NCBI GenBank assembly: GCA_013400975.1
Contig: WBMZ01011753.1
Location: 310,001-374,000, forward strand
Direction of reading: 5' to 3'
Length of the DNA: 64,000 nt
Source: Atrichornis clamosus
Taxonomy: Eukaryota; Chordata; Aves; Passeriformes; Menuridae
Shown: one piece after another, positions 14,201 to 25,552 of the stretch
Position numbering within the stretch: the stretch's first letter is position 1
Layout: each line of letters starts with the position of its first letter
Program-made: the position numbers and the translations under genes
The notes under the pieces: model-generated
The model's input: only the letters and a program-made list of their open reading frames with translations
The model's database searches: none
What the model was told of the DNA's origin: nothing

Positions 14201-17100
14201 TACTGCTCTTAAGTATTCTTTGTGTAAGTCTATAGTTTAGATGTCACGCTTCTAATAAGAATTGTCTTACCAATATGCCTCTCAAAGACAATTTCTTGTG
14301 CCTTCATGTCTTTGTAAGTACCACCTTGCACCCCTACAGTTTTGGGGGAATCTAGAACAAGCCTAACTGTAAGACTTGCTTAGTTGTCACCGGTGACCGA
14401 TTAACAGTTCAAAACAGCAACTTGCTTCCAAATCAACATTCTTTATTCCCCCCAAAATCGCTCAAAAAGTGGAGGAGAAAAGGTTAAGCACATAATGCTT
14501 GGAGCTTGCTTCCAGCTCATCGCCTTTCTTAGGGCTTAGATGACCCTGGATATCCCAGACAACCAGCAGAGCCCCTTGTCTTAATCCACAATACTGCTCT
14601 TTGAAAGCAGCTCTCCATTCCTCCCCTTTTACTAACTGCTCTGTCTTAGAAATATTCTCTTGAAATTATTTATGTAGTTTAATTCACTAATTATTTCCTA
14701 CTATGTTCCAAACAGTCCTCTTATCTCCCTATAATCAGTCAAAATAATAGTGTAATTGTCACAATTAATAGTTCTCACGCACATTTTTCCTCTTTTGTTT
14801 TTAATACTTTCAGATCCCTAAAGTCAGTCTGTGACAAGAGACTCATCTGTGATGAAGACGTAGAGTGATGAGTCAAGTATGTGCATATGAGATGCCTGGA
14901 TCATGATAACTGATTCTGTATGAGCTTCCTTCTATCTTTCCTGGCCTCCAGCATGGCTTCAAGCTCTACCTCAGAGGATGCAGAAGCATCAGGGTAAATT
15001 TACCTCCAGACCTTTCAGCCCAGAGCTCTCTGTGCAATTATTCACATAGAGCTGACAAGCTTTAGGAAGTTATTTCCTCGTACCCTTGTATTAACCTCCA
15101 AACGGTCTTTGTCACAAGCTAGGCAGCAGCAAGAGACATGTTTGGGGAAATCACAATCTGCCATCTTGATTGTGTGTACAGTATGGATGAAACCTTTTCA
15201 GAAATGTGCTGGTGTTAGGGAGATTGCTATAAGATCTGAATGCAGATAACTGCATTTCTTCATGCAGGTGGTGCAGATTAATTACCCAAGCAGATTGATA
15301 TAGAAGCTATACAGTCTCCAAGGCTTGCACTCAACAAAGAAAAGGAGATTGTACAATCAGGTGATAGTCTGCGGGCCCAGTGGACTCTGAAAGTTCTTGT
15401 TCATGTCAAATACTATTTTGTAGACAACTAATGCATGAGCTTGGTTTGATCATCATTACAAAATTTCTCTCTGCAGCACCAGGAAGACAGAGAGAGCACT
15501 GACAAACTGCTCAGGGTCTTTGAGTCTTTGTACCAGTTTTGCAGTTTGTTGTAATGTCGAGAGAAAACTCACCTCTTTACTTCAAAAATAGCGAGACTAA
15601 GATTTCTGGATGAAGCTAAAGATTGTGACTTAAAAAGTGACTTAAGAGTATGCAGTGAGCCAGCATTGTATTTGTACCTCTGACTACAGAGATGCCTTGT
15701 TCTCTCCCTCCCCAGCTCTCCTACTCCCTGAACAGAACAAAAAGCCTGCCACCAAAAAGACAGAAATAAGACTCACACTACTCAGTGTTAGAGGATCAAT
15801 ATGACATTTTAAGCATTCAGTTCCTATAGAGCTTAAACAAAAACACAACCATAGTTTTTAAGATTTGCTTAATATTTTCTCTACTTATATGACCTCACAG
15901 GAGAGGGTGGGGCTGAGTATTCTGGGGTTCAGCCAGGTTATTCTTGCAGAACGAAAAAATTGGAAGTTAAAAGACTACTCTGTGATTTCTAAAATAAATA
16001 AATAAGTCAAGAAAGGTTTCAGCTTGTTGTCTGAAGACAGACTAAAGTTAATGGACGACAGCAAACCTGAAAGGGCAATTCATTGCATCAGTCGTATCAG
16101 ATTATTTCAAGAGGAACTGAATTGTCCTGTGGAAATATCTACGTATCTCTAAACAATTAGCTTAGACTAGACACTGAATTTCAGACAGTTAGTGCTAGAT
16201 GGAATGAATTACCCTTCCTTTATTCTCTTCTACCTCTGTACCTCCCTTTGCCTGCTGGAACATAAGGGAAGTAAGTTCCTTTTCACAATTCATGAAGGGC
16301 TGATACAGTTGTACACTACGCAGAATCTCAAGTTTCTCATTTATTAACCCCTGTGAGTCTCTAGCCTATACGGAAGCAGTAGACTACAGGTATAGATGGT
16401 TTTCATAAAACAATAATCCCAAAGCATAAAATCCCAGAAACTGAGTTTTTCATATGTTCATAGAATATTAACTTACAGGTGTTTTCCCCTACCTCCAAAC
16501 ATCACAAAGGAAAGAAAAAAAAAAACATACCAAAGACTTCAAATGGAAGCACCTCTTCAAAGACTGTCAATCAGTGAAGCAAGCCTTTTCAAATGAGGCA
16601 CAGCAGGTAGTTGTGACAAGCAAAACTTCAATCTATAGGATTTTCCATGGGAAAACATTTAATTTCAGCAAAAACACAGAAAATTTATATACCTACATCA
16701 AAGCCTGGCTATCTAATAAATTCTTTGCTGAAGTTTTATTACTAATCAATATACAAATATGTATCTACCAATTAATAGAGACTAAAAGTCATACATCAAC
16801 TTTGAAAGAATTCTGTGGCCCTAACTGCTCTTTCTATTGGATTTTGATCAAAGTATCTTAAAATGTCTTACACTCCCCTTACAGCCTTATCTAAATTTTG
16901 CATATTAAAAAAATTCACATGACAGGTCTTCAGTTTAGGAGAAAACAATGTCATTGAGCAATTTCCTACAGGTTCTACTTCTTGCTTTTACCCACACTGA
17001 AGCCTTTTCTTACCCTTTCACTAAGTTTTGCAGTGAATTTGCGTTCCTGTCTAATCATGGGTCCAATAAACCACGGTACTGACACTGTCGTCCGATTTCT
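8267..17100. other. AT-rich tract, no gene recognised
   Basis: Nearly 9 kb without an exon, RNA gene or recognisable transposon. The frame at 8376-8570 has a mixed, fairly GC-rich codon content after a T-rich run ending in AG, but no GT donor follows in a useful position, so I do not call it. A perfect octamer ATGCAAAT lies at 9282-9289 and an X-box-like site at 13089-13102. A G-rich stretch lies at 13290-13350. A run of ATAA units is near 15990. Confidence 0.55.
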
Positions 17101-17146
17101 CTGTGAAAAGCCAATAGAGTCTTAAGATAGTAATGGCTTTTCACAG
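17101..17146. repeat. Perfect 13-bp inverted repeat, 20-nt spacer
   Basis: CTGTGAAAAGCCA at 17101-17113 is the exact reverse complement of TGGCTTTTCACAG at 17134-17146. The 20-nt spacer is AT-rich. Pairing does not continue outside the arms, so this is not a full-length microRNA hairpin. It may be a remnant of a small terminal-inverted-repeat element or a chance palindrome. Confidence 0.75.
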
Positions 17147-17628
17147 CCTGCATGGCACACTGACTAATGGACCTGGGCTTTGGAAAAAGAAATGCTTCCA
17201 ATGACACAGAAAGAAAGGTTACAAGACTGGGGATGCATTTTAAAATATACTCACTCCATGAGAAACTCAGGACAGGGAAAATAGCTTGTTCAGATTAGTT
17301 CAGAAGTAGAAATACAGGGAGAAATCTCCTCATCAACCTCACATGTTGTGCACAGGCAACAGCAAAAGAGTTTGTTTGAGGACTGCAGATCATGCAACCT
17401 GTGTTTAAGCAGAATACATGCAATATACTGATTATAACAAATAGGATGAGAGTTGTGACACCGTTACCAACTGGTCCTTCAAGTAGAATTACAACTGTGT
17501 GGTGAATATTTCAGCTTTGCACCACTCCTGGCAGCAGATAAAATATTCTAAGATGGTACTAGACATCCTGTGTTCAAAATTACCAGCCTCAGAAATTATG
17601 ATAACCACATCTTAGTTTTACTAAGTAT

Positions 17629-17713
17629 CTCATAGAATCATAGAATCTTTAAAATTGGAAAAGACCCTTAAGATCATCAAGTCCAACCACCAAGCTAGAA
17701 GTGCCACCACCAA
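17629..17713 (-). mobile_element. CR1 LINE 3' end fragment
   Basis: The plus strand shows ATAGAATCATAGAATC followed by TTGGAAAAGACCCTTAAGAT and AGTCCAACCACC. This is the reverse complement of the 3' end of avian CR1 elements, with its short terminal ATTCTATG-type repeats. The sense orientation is therefore minus. Only about 85 bp are recognisable, which fits the usual severe 5' truncation of CR1 copies. No coding capacity. Confidence 0.8.
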
Positions 17714-18388
17714 TATTTTCTTTAGTGCTCAAAGTTACGAACAGGTACAAAGCAGAAGGATGGAGAAGAGCTGTAAAATCTGACATAACACCCAAAGTTT
17801 TGCTTGATGCCACCCCAGAGCGAGGTCAGCCTGGGCAGGCAGCACACTTACACTGGGAACATTGCACATCCTTGTGCAAGGCTCATCCAGCTGACAGCTG
17901 GCTGGCAATCAGCAGTGAGCCCCATCCTGTTCCTGTTGAGCTTTTCAAATGACATTTATTCCAAGAATTGCTGTTTCCACAGCATAATCTTGGATGGAAG
18001 TGTGTGTCTTTTACAGTATGACTGCAGAATAACATTATGTTTCTACGAAACATCTTCAGCATTCACACAAATTCTCAGCAACGAGCAGTGCTGTGGTCTC
18101 TTATGGATGCTGCCATTTCAGGTCCTGGTGGAACTAATCCCTTAGTGATGCAAGAAGCTCCAGACCAAATACACGATTCAAGTTCTTGCCAGCGAAAGCC
18201 TCCCACCGACTGATTGGAGACCTTTATTACTTCTTACTCTACAGCAGAAAATCGAACTTGAGAAGTAGGCATAGTTCTTCCCTCCTTCTGGAAGGAAGAG
18301 GATCTTTTTGGCTACAGAAGGTGGGAAAGGGAAATATTAGCAAAAGTACTGAGCAACAGTGAACTGAGGCTGTGTAAACTGAACTGTG
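17714..18388. other. Unassigned sequence between two CR1 fragments
   Basis: Somewhat richer in GC than the surroundings, but I could not assign it to a repeat or gene. Two overlapping plus-strand frames (17701-17952 and 17804-18145) lack coding character. It may contain diverged CR1 sequence that I cannot align by eye. Confidence 0.4.
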
Positions 18389-18545
18389 CCTGGAAAGATA
18401 CCCAGTGGAGACGGATCTGGTCAACCGCAGCTGAACATGACGCAGCATGTGCCCAGGTGGCCAAAAAGGCCAATGGCATCCTGGCCTGTACCAGCAATAG
18501 TGTGGCCAGGAGGACCAAGACAGTGGTCATCATAAAGCTCTTCAT
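18389..18545 (+). mobile_element. CR1 LINE fragment (3' part of ORF2 region)
   Basis: Blocks such as CTGAACATGACGCAGCATGT and GCCCAGGTGGCCAAAAAGGC, followed by GGCATCCTGGCCTGTACCAG, match the CR1 segment just downstream of the reverse-transcriptase core. Sense orientation is plus. The related copies at 55248 (plus) and 23965-23990 (minus) carry the same block. The copy is truncated at both ends, with no 3' terminus. The plus-strand frame at 18457-18768 only partly overlaps it and is not a real gene. Confidence 0.8.
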
Positions 18546-19280
18546 GGACAACTTACAGAAATACCATCTTTACAGAATTCTCAAGAGCTGTGCTGGGCTT
18601 CCAGTACCTCAGGACCAGCTAAGCTTGACTTCAGTGCATTTTCAGAAAGCTCTTAGTAGGCAGATAAAAACTGTGAATAGAGAGGTAATCTCAGGTGTAC
18701 TCAAGAAAAGCAAAACCTTGGACAAGACTAATGAGGCATTTATCTTCCAGAGTGGAAAGACTGTATGATGTCTCTACAGTAGTACAATAGATCTCTCAGT
18801 AACAGGGTCTGAAATGACTAAATGTACTCAATGGAATATCTGAGCAATTAACAGGAAACATGAAGAACCGGGGAGGCAGGGAGGGCTGTACCTTAAGTAC
18901 CACCTCTGCCAATCTGAAATGCTTCCCCCAAAGCATTTATCCACAAGTCAAGCCCTTTCTGTAAGAGAAGATAAACAAAAGAGTACTTCTGTTTAACCAT
19001 CAAAGGTAGTAGACAAGCAATATTTTAACGATTAAAGGAAGTATTTCCCTTTGCTCCAGGAGGTGCTCTAACCATCAGGTCAATCTCTTTTGTGCAGCAG
19101 CACTTAACTCCATAATTAAGCTGTTTCACTTTGCAAAGTACAGCACAGACACTATCAGTTTAGAAAGCCAGCTAACATGAAGGACCATAATTTTCTAGTC
19201 CGGATGTGGAGGCTGCAAGGCCGATCACTTTGACCACACCTGCCCCTTGGAGGGAAGCCTCCTAGTTCACCTCCCTGGTT
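18546..19280. other. No gene recognised
   Basis: Mixed-composition sequence between the CR1 fragment and the pyrimidine-rich tract. I see no exon, repeat or RNA gene in it. Confidence 0.5.
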
Positions 19281-19597
19281 AGGGTGAGGAAAAGTGCCTC
19301 TCCCAGGATCCTTTGCCTGCTTCTGCAAATGTACCCCAGTTCAGTTCTCTTATTGCCCCGTTGGCCTCCCTGCCCTTTTCTCCCTTATATGTGTTCCTTG
19401 CCAGAACCTTCTCCTCTCCCTGTTCCTCCATTTGCCCTTACCTTGTAGTCCCTCCCTCGGTGTTCCTTCATTGATCCCCTGGCCCTCACATCACCTCTGT
19501 ACTGCCCCTGCACCCTCACCCCATTGGCCCTGATGCTCTCTCCACCCCCGTATTTCACCTTGAGCCCTGCTTGCTCGCCCTATCTTCGCCTCTGGAC
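19281..19597. repeat. Pyrimidine-rich (C/T) tract beside an assembly gap
   Basis: About 300 bp strongly biased to C and T on the plus strand, with recurring CCCT, TGCCC and TTCCT words, which may be a degenerate minisatellite. It runs directly into the gap. The frames through it, including those crossing the Ns, are compositional artefacts. Such tracts are hard to sequence, which may explain the gap. Confidence 0.6.
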
Positions 19598-19731
19598 NNN
19601 NNNNNNNNNNNNNNNNNNNNNNNNNNNNNNNNNNNNNNNNNNNNNNNNNNNNNNNNNNNNNNNNNNNNNNNNNNNNNNNNNNNNNNNNNNNNNNNNNNNN
19701 NNNNNNNNNNNNNNNNNNNNNNNNNNNNNNN
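19598..19731. other. Assembly gap (134 N)
   Basis: The sequence reads N from 19598 to 19731. Both flanks are GC-rich or C-rich against an AT-rich background. The missing bases are therefore probably GC-rich or repetitive. The stated length may be only an estimate. Confidence 0.99.
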
Positions 19732-19830
19732 GAGAGTGTGGGGAAGTGGCCTCCAGAGCGATCCTGACCGAGCCGGGGACGCTTTCAGAAGGTTGCGGCT
19801 CCTGACCACCTTGCCCCCGCCGCAACATCC
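19732..19830. promoter_or_regulatory. CpG-rich segment, possible CpG-island edge
   Basis: About seven CpG dinucleotides fall within roughly 100 bp (for example in GAGCGATCC, GACCGAGCCG, GGGACGC, TTGCGGC and CCCGCCGC), whereas CpG is scarce in most of the window. Directly seen: local GC and CpG enrichment next to the gap. Inference: it may be the visible edge of a CpG island, and so of a promoter or first exon hidden in the gap. Its distance of about 6 kb from the candidate exons at 25553 makes it a possible promoter for them. A GC-rich repeat is the main alternative. Confidence 0.35.
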
Positions 19831-21320
19831 AGATATTAGCACACTCAAGAGCAAAGAACACCTAAATAAAACCGTGTCATTTTTTTGTTACCAGCTTAGA
19901 GTTTGGTATGATGGTGGCACTCTGGTCATACACAGAAAGGCAAATCATCTATTCTGAGTGACAACTAGGTTGAAAAACTGAAGATCGGGTGGTTTTTGGG
20001 GTTTTTTTTTTCCCTTTAGTTGTCCATCAGTTTTCAGGCAAGTATCTAATTTTTCACACTTGCAACTGATGATTCATTCATAAAACCACAAAGAGAAAAC
20101 CAGCAGCATCACAGGCTGCATTATGTAATTACACATATGTTCACCCCAGAAGTCCCCCTGCCCTTGGAGTCCTCACCCTCTGATTCACCACACATCTTAT
20201 GCCCACCACAAGCTTACTCATATGGACCCCACAGGACAACTTCATCTCTTCTTTTTCCTTTAACTCTACTGAGCAGTTCTTGAAATTAACTGTCAGCTTA
20301 AAACTCTTATGTTATAATAAGGGGTTGGTAACAAAGCACCTGGAAGTGCTCAGCCATCAGTATCAAGTCTGCAACATTTGTCATCCATGCAACACACCGT
20401 AAATTCAGTTTTACTTTATTCTAGGCAAGGTAAAGAGCTGATAAAAGGCAGATACAAGAGCATTGACTCATACTGGAGTACTGCTTAAAATGCTGAATTT
20501 TAAAAAAAAGGGCATCTAAGACATCTCAAAGACTGATATCTTTTAAAAACAAATGAGGATGGAAAAGGCAGCTATTTTTAAAACTACTGGCAAAGAGAAA
20601 ATCCTGTTAGTAATTCACTTCCTGGCAGAAACCTAAAAGAGATGAATGAAGAGAAAGTGAATAATTCTCTCCAGTCTTACTAATGGCAAGGTAATACAAC
20701 TTACTGCAAGACACTAGTAAATTTTTTTGAGGTATGACAATAACTTTTTTCCACAAAGTTTAGTGCAAGCTAATCACTGGTATTTCAGGTATAGACACAT
20801 ATGTGATCCAGGAATGCAACAGTACTCCCCCACACACGTCTCTTCCTATTCCTCCTCCTCTCCTATTTTGCAATGCAGTCTCCAGCAGAGACCAGCTCTT
20901 CACTGTGGTAATAGCCATAATGCAGAACAAGACTTCTCAGCATAAACTAACTTACTTAGTTCAAAAGGTAGGTTAAATACTCACAGTTGCTGGTACTGTA
21001 TTTATTTTTTATGTACAGAACTATTCTACATCCACTGTCTTTCTTTAAGTCTCAACTGCCTGATGCCATGAAGGGGCCAGCTTTAGCGAGAGCACACAGT
21101 TACTGATAATGCCCTTTGACCAGAGGTATCAGTGGTAAGACACTGAAATGTCTCACAGTTAAAAGGCTTCACCTGCATCTAAATGTGACAGTAATGGCCA
21201 ACACAAGTGATGGTCTATAATGTCCTGTAAGAAAGGTCAACCTGACATTGAAAATATCTTACAACAGTACTGGATGTTAGACTGAGATGGGCGGTTCACA
21301 CAAATTGCTACTAATTGAGA
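19831..21320. other. No gene recognised
   Basis: AT-rich sequence with short T and G runs near 19990-20015 and a C/T-rich patch near 20826-20870. No exon with a paired acceptor and donor, and no repeat, was recognised. Confidence 0.5.
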
Positions 21321-21430
21321 GCTTCCAACACCCCTGCTTTGGGCAGGAACATCTTTCACTAGATCAGGTTGCTCAAATCTCCCTCCAACCTGGCCTTGAA
21401 CACTTTCTATGCGAGATGGGGCATCCAAAG
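21321..21430 (-). mobile_element. CR1 LINE 3'-region fragment
   Basis: The blocks CACCCCTGCTTTGGGCAGGA, AGATCAGGTTGCTCAAATCT, CCTGGCCTTGAACAC and GATGGGGCATCC are the reverse complement of the CR1 segment a little upstream of its 3' end. Sense is minus. The same segment appears on the plus strand in the copy at 34066-34614. The terminal ATTCTATG repeats are lost here. No coding capacity. Confidence 0.8.
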
Positions 21431-22851
21431 TCAGCTGTGAGTAGTTTGAAATACAGTACCTCAAAACTGACTAGTGAAGGATCTTGTACCTTCAGAAAAC
21501 AAACACACACACAAAACAAACATTGCACAATACGTTTTGGAGGTCAGAATAAAGAGAATCAGAATTATAAGCTGAGAAAAGACTGGTTGTCCTCTCCCTT
21601 CCTAAACCTAACAGGCATTGGAAAGTAAAGCAAAACAGTATCTTCTTTTATGTTGTCTTTTGTTGTATGGGTTTTTTTGTTTAATGATGCAAGGGAGGAC
21701 AGAATATGGAGCAAACACTCTCCTCCAAAACATGTAGCTACTACATTTAATTTTCATCTGAATTATTATATATACCTCATTCCAGGACTTAAAATTATAT
21801 GAAAGCTTTTCTCTTTAAAAAAAAAAAAAAAGCAAAGGATTTGTTAGGGCTAATCAGATGCCTTTTTTTTTTTGAGTGTTTTCTGTTCAAAGTAAAGATC
21901 TATTATTTTCCATCAAACACTGTGTATATTTTTGTTTTGGTTCATTAACCTGAGCTAGGCAAGCTGTAAATAGAATGCTCTGTTCTCATTGATCCATTTT
22001 TTAAATTAAAACAATGGATTTGCAAAAGAGGCAAAATGTTTATTACCATTAGAAATGAATCACTCCAGCCTAAAAGACAAATGTTGCTGAAAAATAGTCT
22101 TACAATAACACATTGTGAATAGTCTGAATTTTATTCACAATCTTACTTTTAATCCTAAAGGCCAGATGCTGCCTGTTAGAAAAATGTACTTCAGCCAAAA
22201 CTGTCATCATCTTGTATATGCTATAATGACAGCAGAATTTCTACCAGATTATGCCCTTTTATTTTCACATCTCTGTGTGTGCAGATCTGGGCGTGGGAAG
22301 GACTTGCAGATTCGCAGTTTGGAAAAACCAAACATGGTTAAAATCTACTTAACTTGAGATTAGATGAGGCTTCTGTCTTCTTAGACAAAAGCCACTGATT
22401 TCCAAGCCAAAACTGCTAACTCCTAATAAAGTTGCTTCAGAGACAGAGAATAAAAATATTTGCTTGTTATAGTTAATCAATTGTATCTCAAACTAATCAG
22501 GTTTGACTAGGAAGACAAAAACTGAAAACTCCCTGAATACTGTTATATTATCAAGGCAGAACTCACCCTTCCTGCCTAAAATGATCAAGAAAAATTTATT
22601 AAATGGGTGTAGCAGTGTAAGATTTAGGAATCCTGCAAAAGATGCGTTATTCACATGTGAATTTCCCCTGTATTGGTAGGTAAAAAAGAGTTTGTCAACA
22701 AATTACATAGATGTAGCAAGTAAAAGTTTTCTATGTCACAAAATAGTTGAACTACAATATAATGCGATCTTTTTATTGATAGAATAACACATCTACCACC
22801 ATGTTTATTTTTCAGCACTATACTGCTCATCACAGTCTACAACTTAACCGT
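21431..22851. other. No gene recognised
   Basis: AT-rich, with an A15 run at 21817-21831 and a T run near 21860. A frame at 22115-22357 follows a moderately good pyrimidine tract, but it has no good donor and no recognisable motif, so it is not called. Confidence 0.5.
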
Positions 22852-23149
22852 GAGGGGAAGAGGAGGGGCAGGCACTGACCTCTCCTCTGTGGTGGCCAGA
22901 GACAGAGGGAGTGGCCTGAAGCTGTGTCAGGGGAGGTTTAGTTTGGATATTAAGAAAAGGTTCTTCACCCAGAGGATGGTTGGGCACTGAAACAGACTCC
23001 CCAGGGAAGTGGTCACAGCACCAAGCCTAACAGAATTCAAGAAACATTTGGACAATGCTCTCAGGCACATGGTGTGACTCTTGTGCCATGCCAAGAGTTG
23101 GACTCAATGATCCTTCCAACTCAGCATAATCTGTGATTCTGTGATTCTA
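22852..23149 (+). mobile_element. CR1 LINE 3' end, well preserved
   Basis: This is the clearest CR1 3' end in the window. It runs from a GGGGCAGGCACTGACCTCTC-like block through GCCTGAAGCTGTGTCAGGGG, TTCTTCACCCAGAGGATGG and CAGGGAAGTGGTCACAGCAC. It finishes with TCTGTGATTCTGTGATTCTA, the tandem 8-bp 3'-terminal repeat typical of CR1. Sense is plus. It is 5' truncated and lacks the reverse-transcriptase core. Its 3' end faces the 3' end of the copy at 23375, tail to tail. Confidence 0.92.
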
Positions 23150-23374
23150 AGTGTAGCACTGCACATAAACATGATTTAAATGCCAGAGGAAATATTATCA
23201 CAGTCTTCTAATGCACATGTTCAGAACTGACTCAGATATCGAGGAAACCAAGGACTGAATCATGTTTGATCATTTTTTACTTAGAATCTGAAGCCAAAAA
23301 GTCTGCAAGTCAAGTCCTCCCAACATAAAATCCTTTCAGAAGGGTAATTCAATATAGGCAATGAATAGCAGTTT
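23150..23374. other. Spacer between two tail-to-tail CR1 copies
   Basis: About 225 bp of AT-rich sequence with no recognisable feature separates the 3' ends of two CR1 copies in opposite orientation. Confidence 0.6.
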
Positions 23375-24565
23375 AGAATCACAGAATCATTCAGGTTGGA
23401 AAATACCTTTGAGATCATTGAGTTCAACCATTAACCCAGAACTGTCAAGTCTACCACTAACCATGTACCTCAGTATCACATCTACTTGTCTTTTAAATAC
23501 TTATAAGGTTGGTTATTAAAGCACTCTCCCAGGCAGCCCGTTCCAAAGCTTGAACAGTCTTTCCATGAAGAAATTTTTCATAATATTCAATCAAACCCTC
23601 CCCTGAAGTAACTTGAAGCCAGTTCCTCTTGTCCTGTCACTTGTTACTTGGGAAAAAAGACAGATCCCTACCTGGCTACGGCCTCCTTTCAGGTAGTTAT
23701 AGCGAGTGATAAAGTCTCCCCTGAGCCTTCTTTTCTCCAGGCTAAAGAACCCCACCTCCCTCAGCCGCTCCTCACAGGACTTGTGCTCCAGACTCTTCCC
23801 CAGCTTCACTGCCCTTCTCCGGACATGCTCCGGCACCTCAATGTAGTGAGGCAGCCCAAAACTGAACCCAGGATTTGTGGTATGGCCTCACCAGTGCTCA
23901 GTACAGGGCAACAATTACTGCCCTGGGCCTGCTGGTCACCCTATTGCTGATAAAGGCCAAGATGCCATTGGCCTCCTTGGCCACCTGGGCACACTCTGGA
24001 TCATGTTCAGCTACTGTCGACCAGCACTTTTTCCACTGGGCAGCTTTTCAGTCACTCTTCCCCCAGCCTGTAGAACTGCCTGGGCTTGTTGTGGTCCAAC
24101 AGCAGGACCTGGCATCTGGCCTTGTTAAACCTCTCCAACTGGTTGTGGCCCATCAATCCAGCCTGTCCAGATCCCCCTGCAGAGCCTTCTTACCCTCCAA
24201 TAGATCAACTCTCACCCAGCTTGGTGTCACCTGCAAATTGACTGGGGGTCAGGACTGATCCCAGTACAGAACCCTGGGGACACCACTTGTGACTGGCTAC
24301 CAGCTGGATGTAACTCCATTCTCCACCACTCTCTGGCCCAGCCATCCAGACAGTTTTTTACATAGTAAAGAATGCACATGTCTAAGCCATGGGATGCCAG
24401 TTTATACAGGAGAATGTTGTGGGAAACAGTGCCAAAGGCTTTACTAAAGTCCTGGTAGACAACATCCACTAAGCAAGGTCATTTTGTCCTAGAAGGAGAT
24501 CACGTTGGTCAAGCAAGACCTGCTTTTCATAAAACCATGCTGGTTAGGCCTGATCCCCTGGTGGT
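23375..24565 (-). mobile_element. CR1 LINE with reverse-transcriptase remnant
   Basis: The longest well-preserved CR1 copy, about 1.2 kb, sense minus. Its 3' terminus (AGAATCACAGAATCATTCAG on the plus strand) is at 23375. A minus-strand frame at 24227-24469 keeps reverse-transcriptase motif A as VVYQDFSKAFGTVSH, where family members usually have KAFDT. Further along, about 24225-24240, the YXDD-type box reads FAGD instead of FADD. It lies in a different frame, so there is a frameshift, apparently linked to a small deletion near 24240-24255. The copy is therefore dead. The endonuclease part is missing (5' truncation). Other frames here, such as plus 23875-24258, are shadows. Confidence 0.92.
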
Positions 24566-25552
24566 AACACTAAAGCATCTCAGTGTTTGTGGGGCTGATG
24601 CTTAAAATGCAGGGCTTAGCAAACAAACACTGAGAACATGAGACAGAAAAAACCTGAAGATATCACAGTCAAGCCATGAAAAACAATTTTTCAGTAGCTA
24701 GCAAGTTTGGAATGCCAACACACGAATGAGGCGGAATGGCATCCTTTCTGTTTGTAATATTTAAGGAGAAAATTAGGTAGGCTTAATAAAGGAACATCTT
24801 TTCTTTGAGAGGCACTGAGGAAGATGGATAGGATTTATAGACAATCAGACATGAAAACTCGTTTCACCCCTGTGACAGGCTATTTTAAGCTAAATGTTAT
24901 GGCCAAAAGGCAGATGTGCAGACAAGCAGCTAAAATGCTGTTGTCCTACCTCTGAAGTCAGGGCAGTCACCCTCAGCACTGAAACATTCACTACACTACA
25001 AAAAACATACCATGTTAATATATCCTTAAAACAGAAGGCATCAAAAGCAGGACAGAAAATGTCTTTATAGTAAATGGTGTTTCATAGTTCCCTCCTTCTG
25101 AGTTACTTTGAATCCAAGAAGGCAATAATATATATTTCTTTTTAATAATATTTGCAGCAAAATAGTATCTACAGCAGAGGAAATACAGTTTTCAAAATAT
25201 CCTGACTCACAATGAATACAATGGGATGTAGATCCTTACTCTTTTGAAGACTGGCTTTGGCCTTTGGACTCTCACTTTTAATGAAGGTATATTCAGGCAA
25301 CTCAACCTTCCTAATAATATCTGAACACACAGAACTGACACGACTGGAGGCACATATTAGTTTAATGCCAGTGTTGGCTGCAATAACTTCCACCAGAAAT
25401 GTCTATCTTCTACTGTACCACCCAAACACTTGCTTTGCTTTTATGCAATTTTACTTCCTTATATTAAAAATACTAGAATAATCCTGCATAACCTCTAGAG
25501 CAAACATATTCAAAGCAATCAGGAAATCTAAATATGTAACACATTGCCCTAG
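24566..25552. other. No gene recognised (upstream of candidate exon)
   Basis: AT-rich sequence. Overlapping frames at 25169-25393 (minus) and 25257-25481 (plus) lack a splice context that I find convincing. If the model at 25553 is right, this is the end of its upstream intron. Confidence 0.5.

Noticed and set aside
19524..19957. Frames running through the N gap on both strands
   Set aside because: They are open only because N codons cannot be stops.
24227..24469. Reverse-transcriptase frame as a functional gene
   Set aside because: It is a 5'-truncated CR1 copy with altered motifs and a frameshift, so it is a dead transposon.
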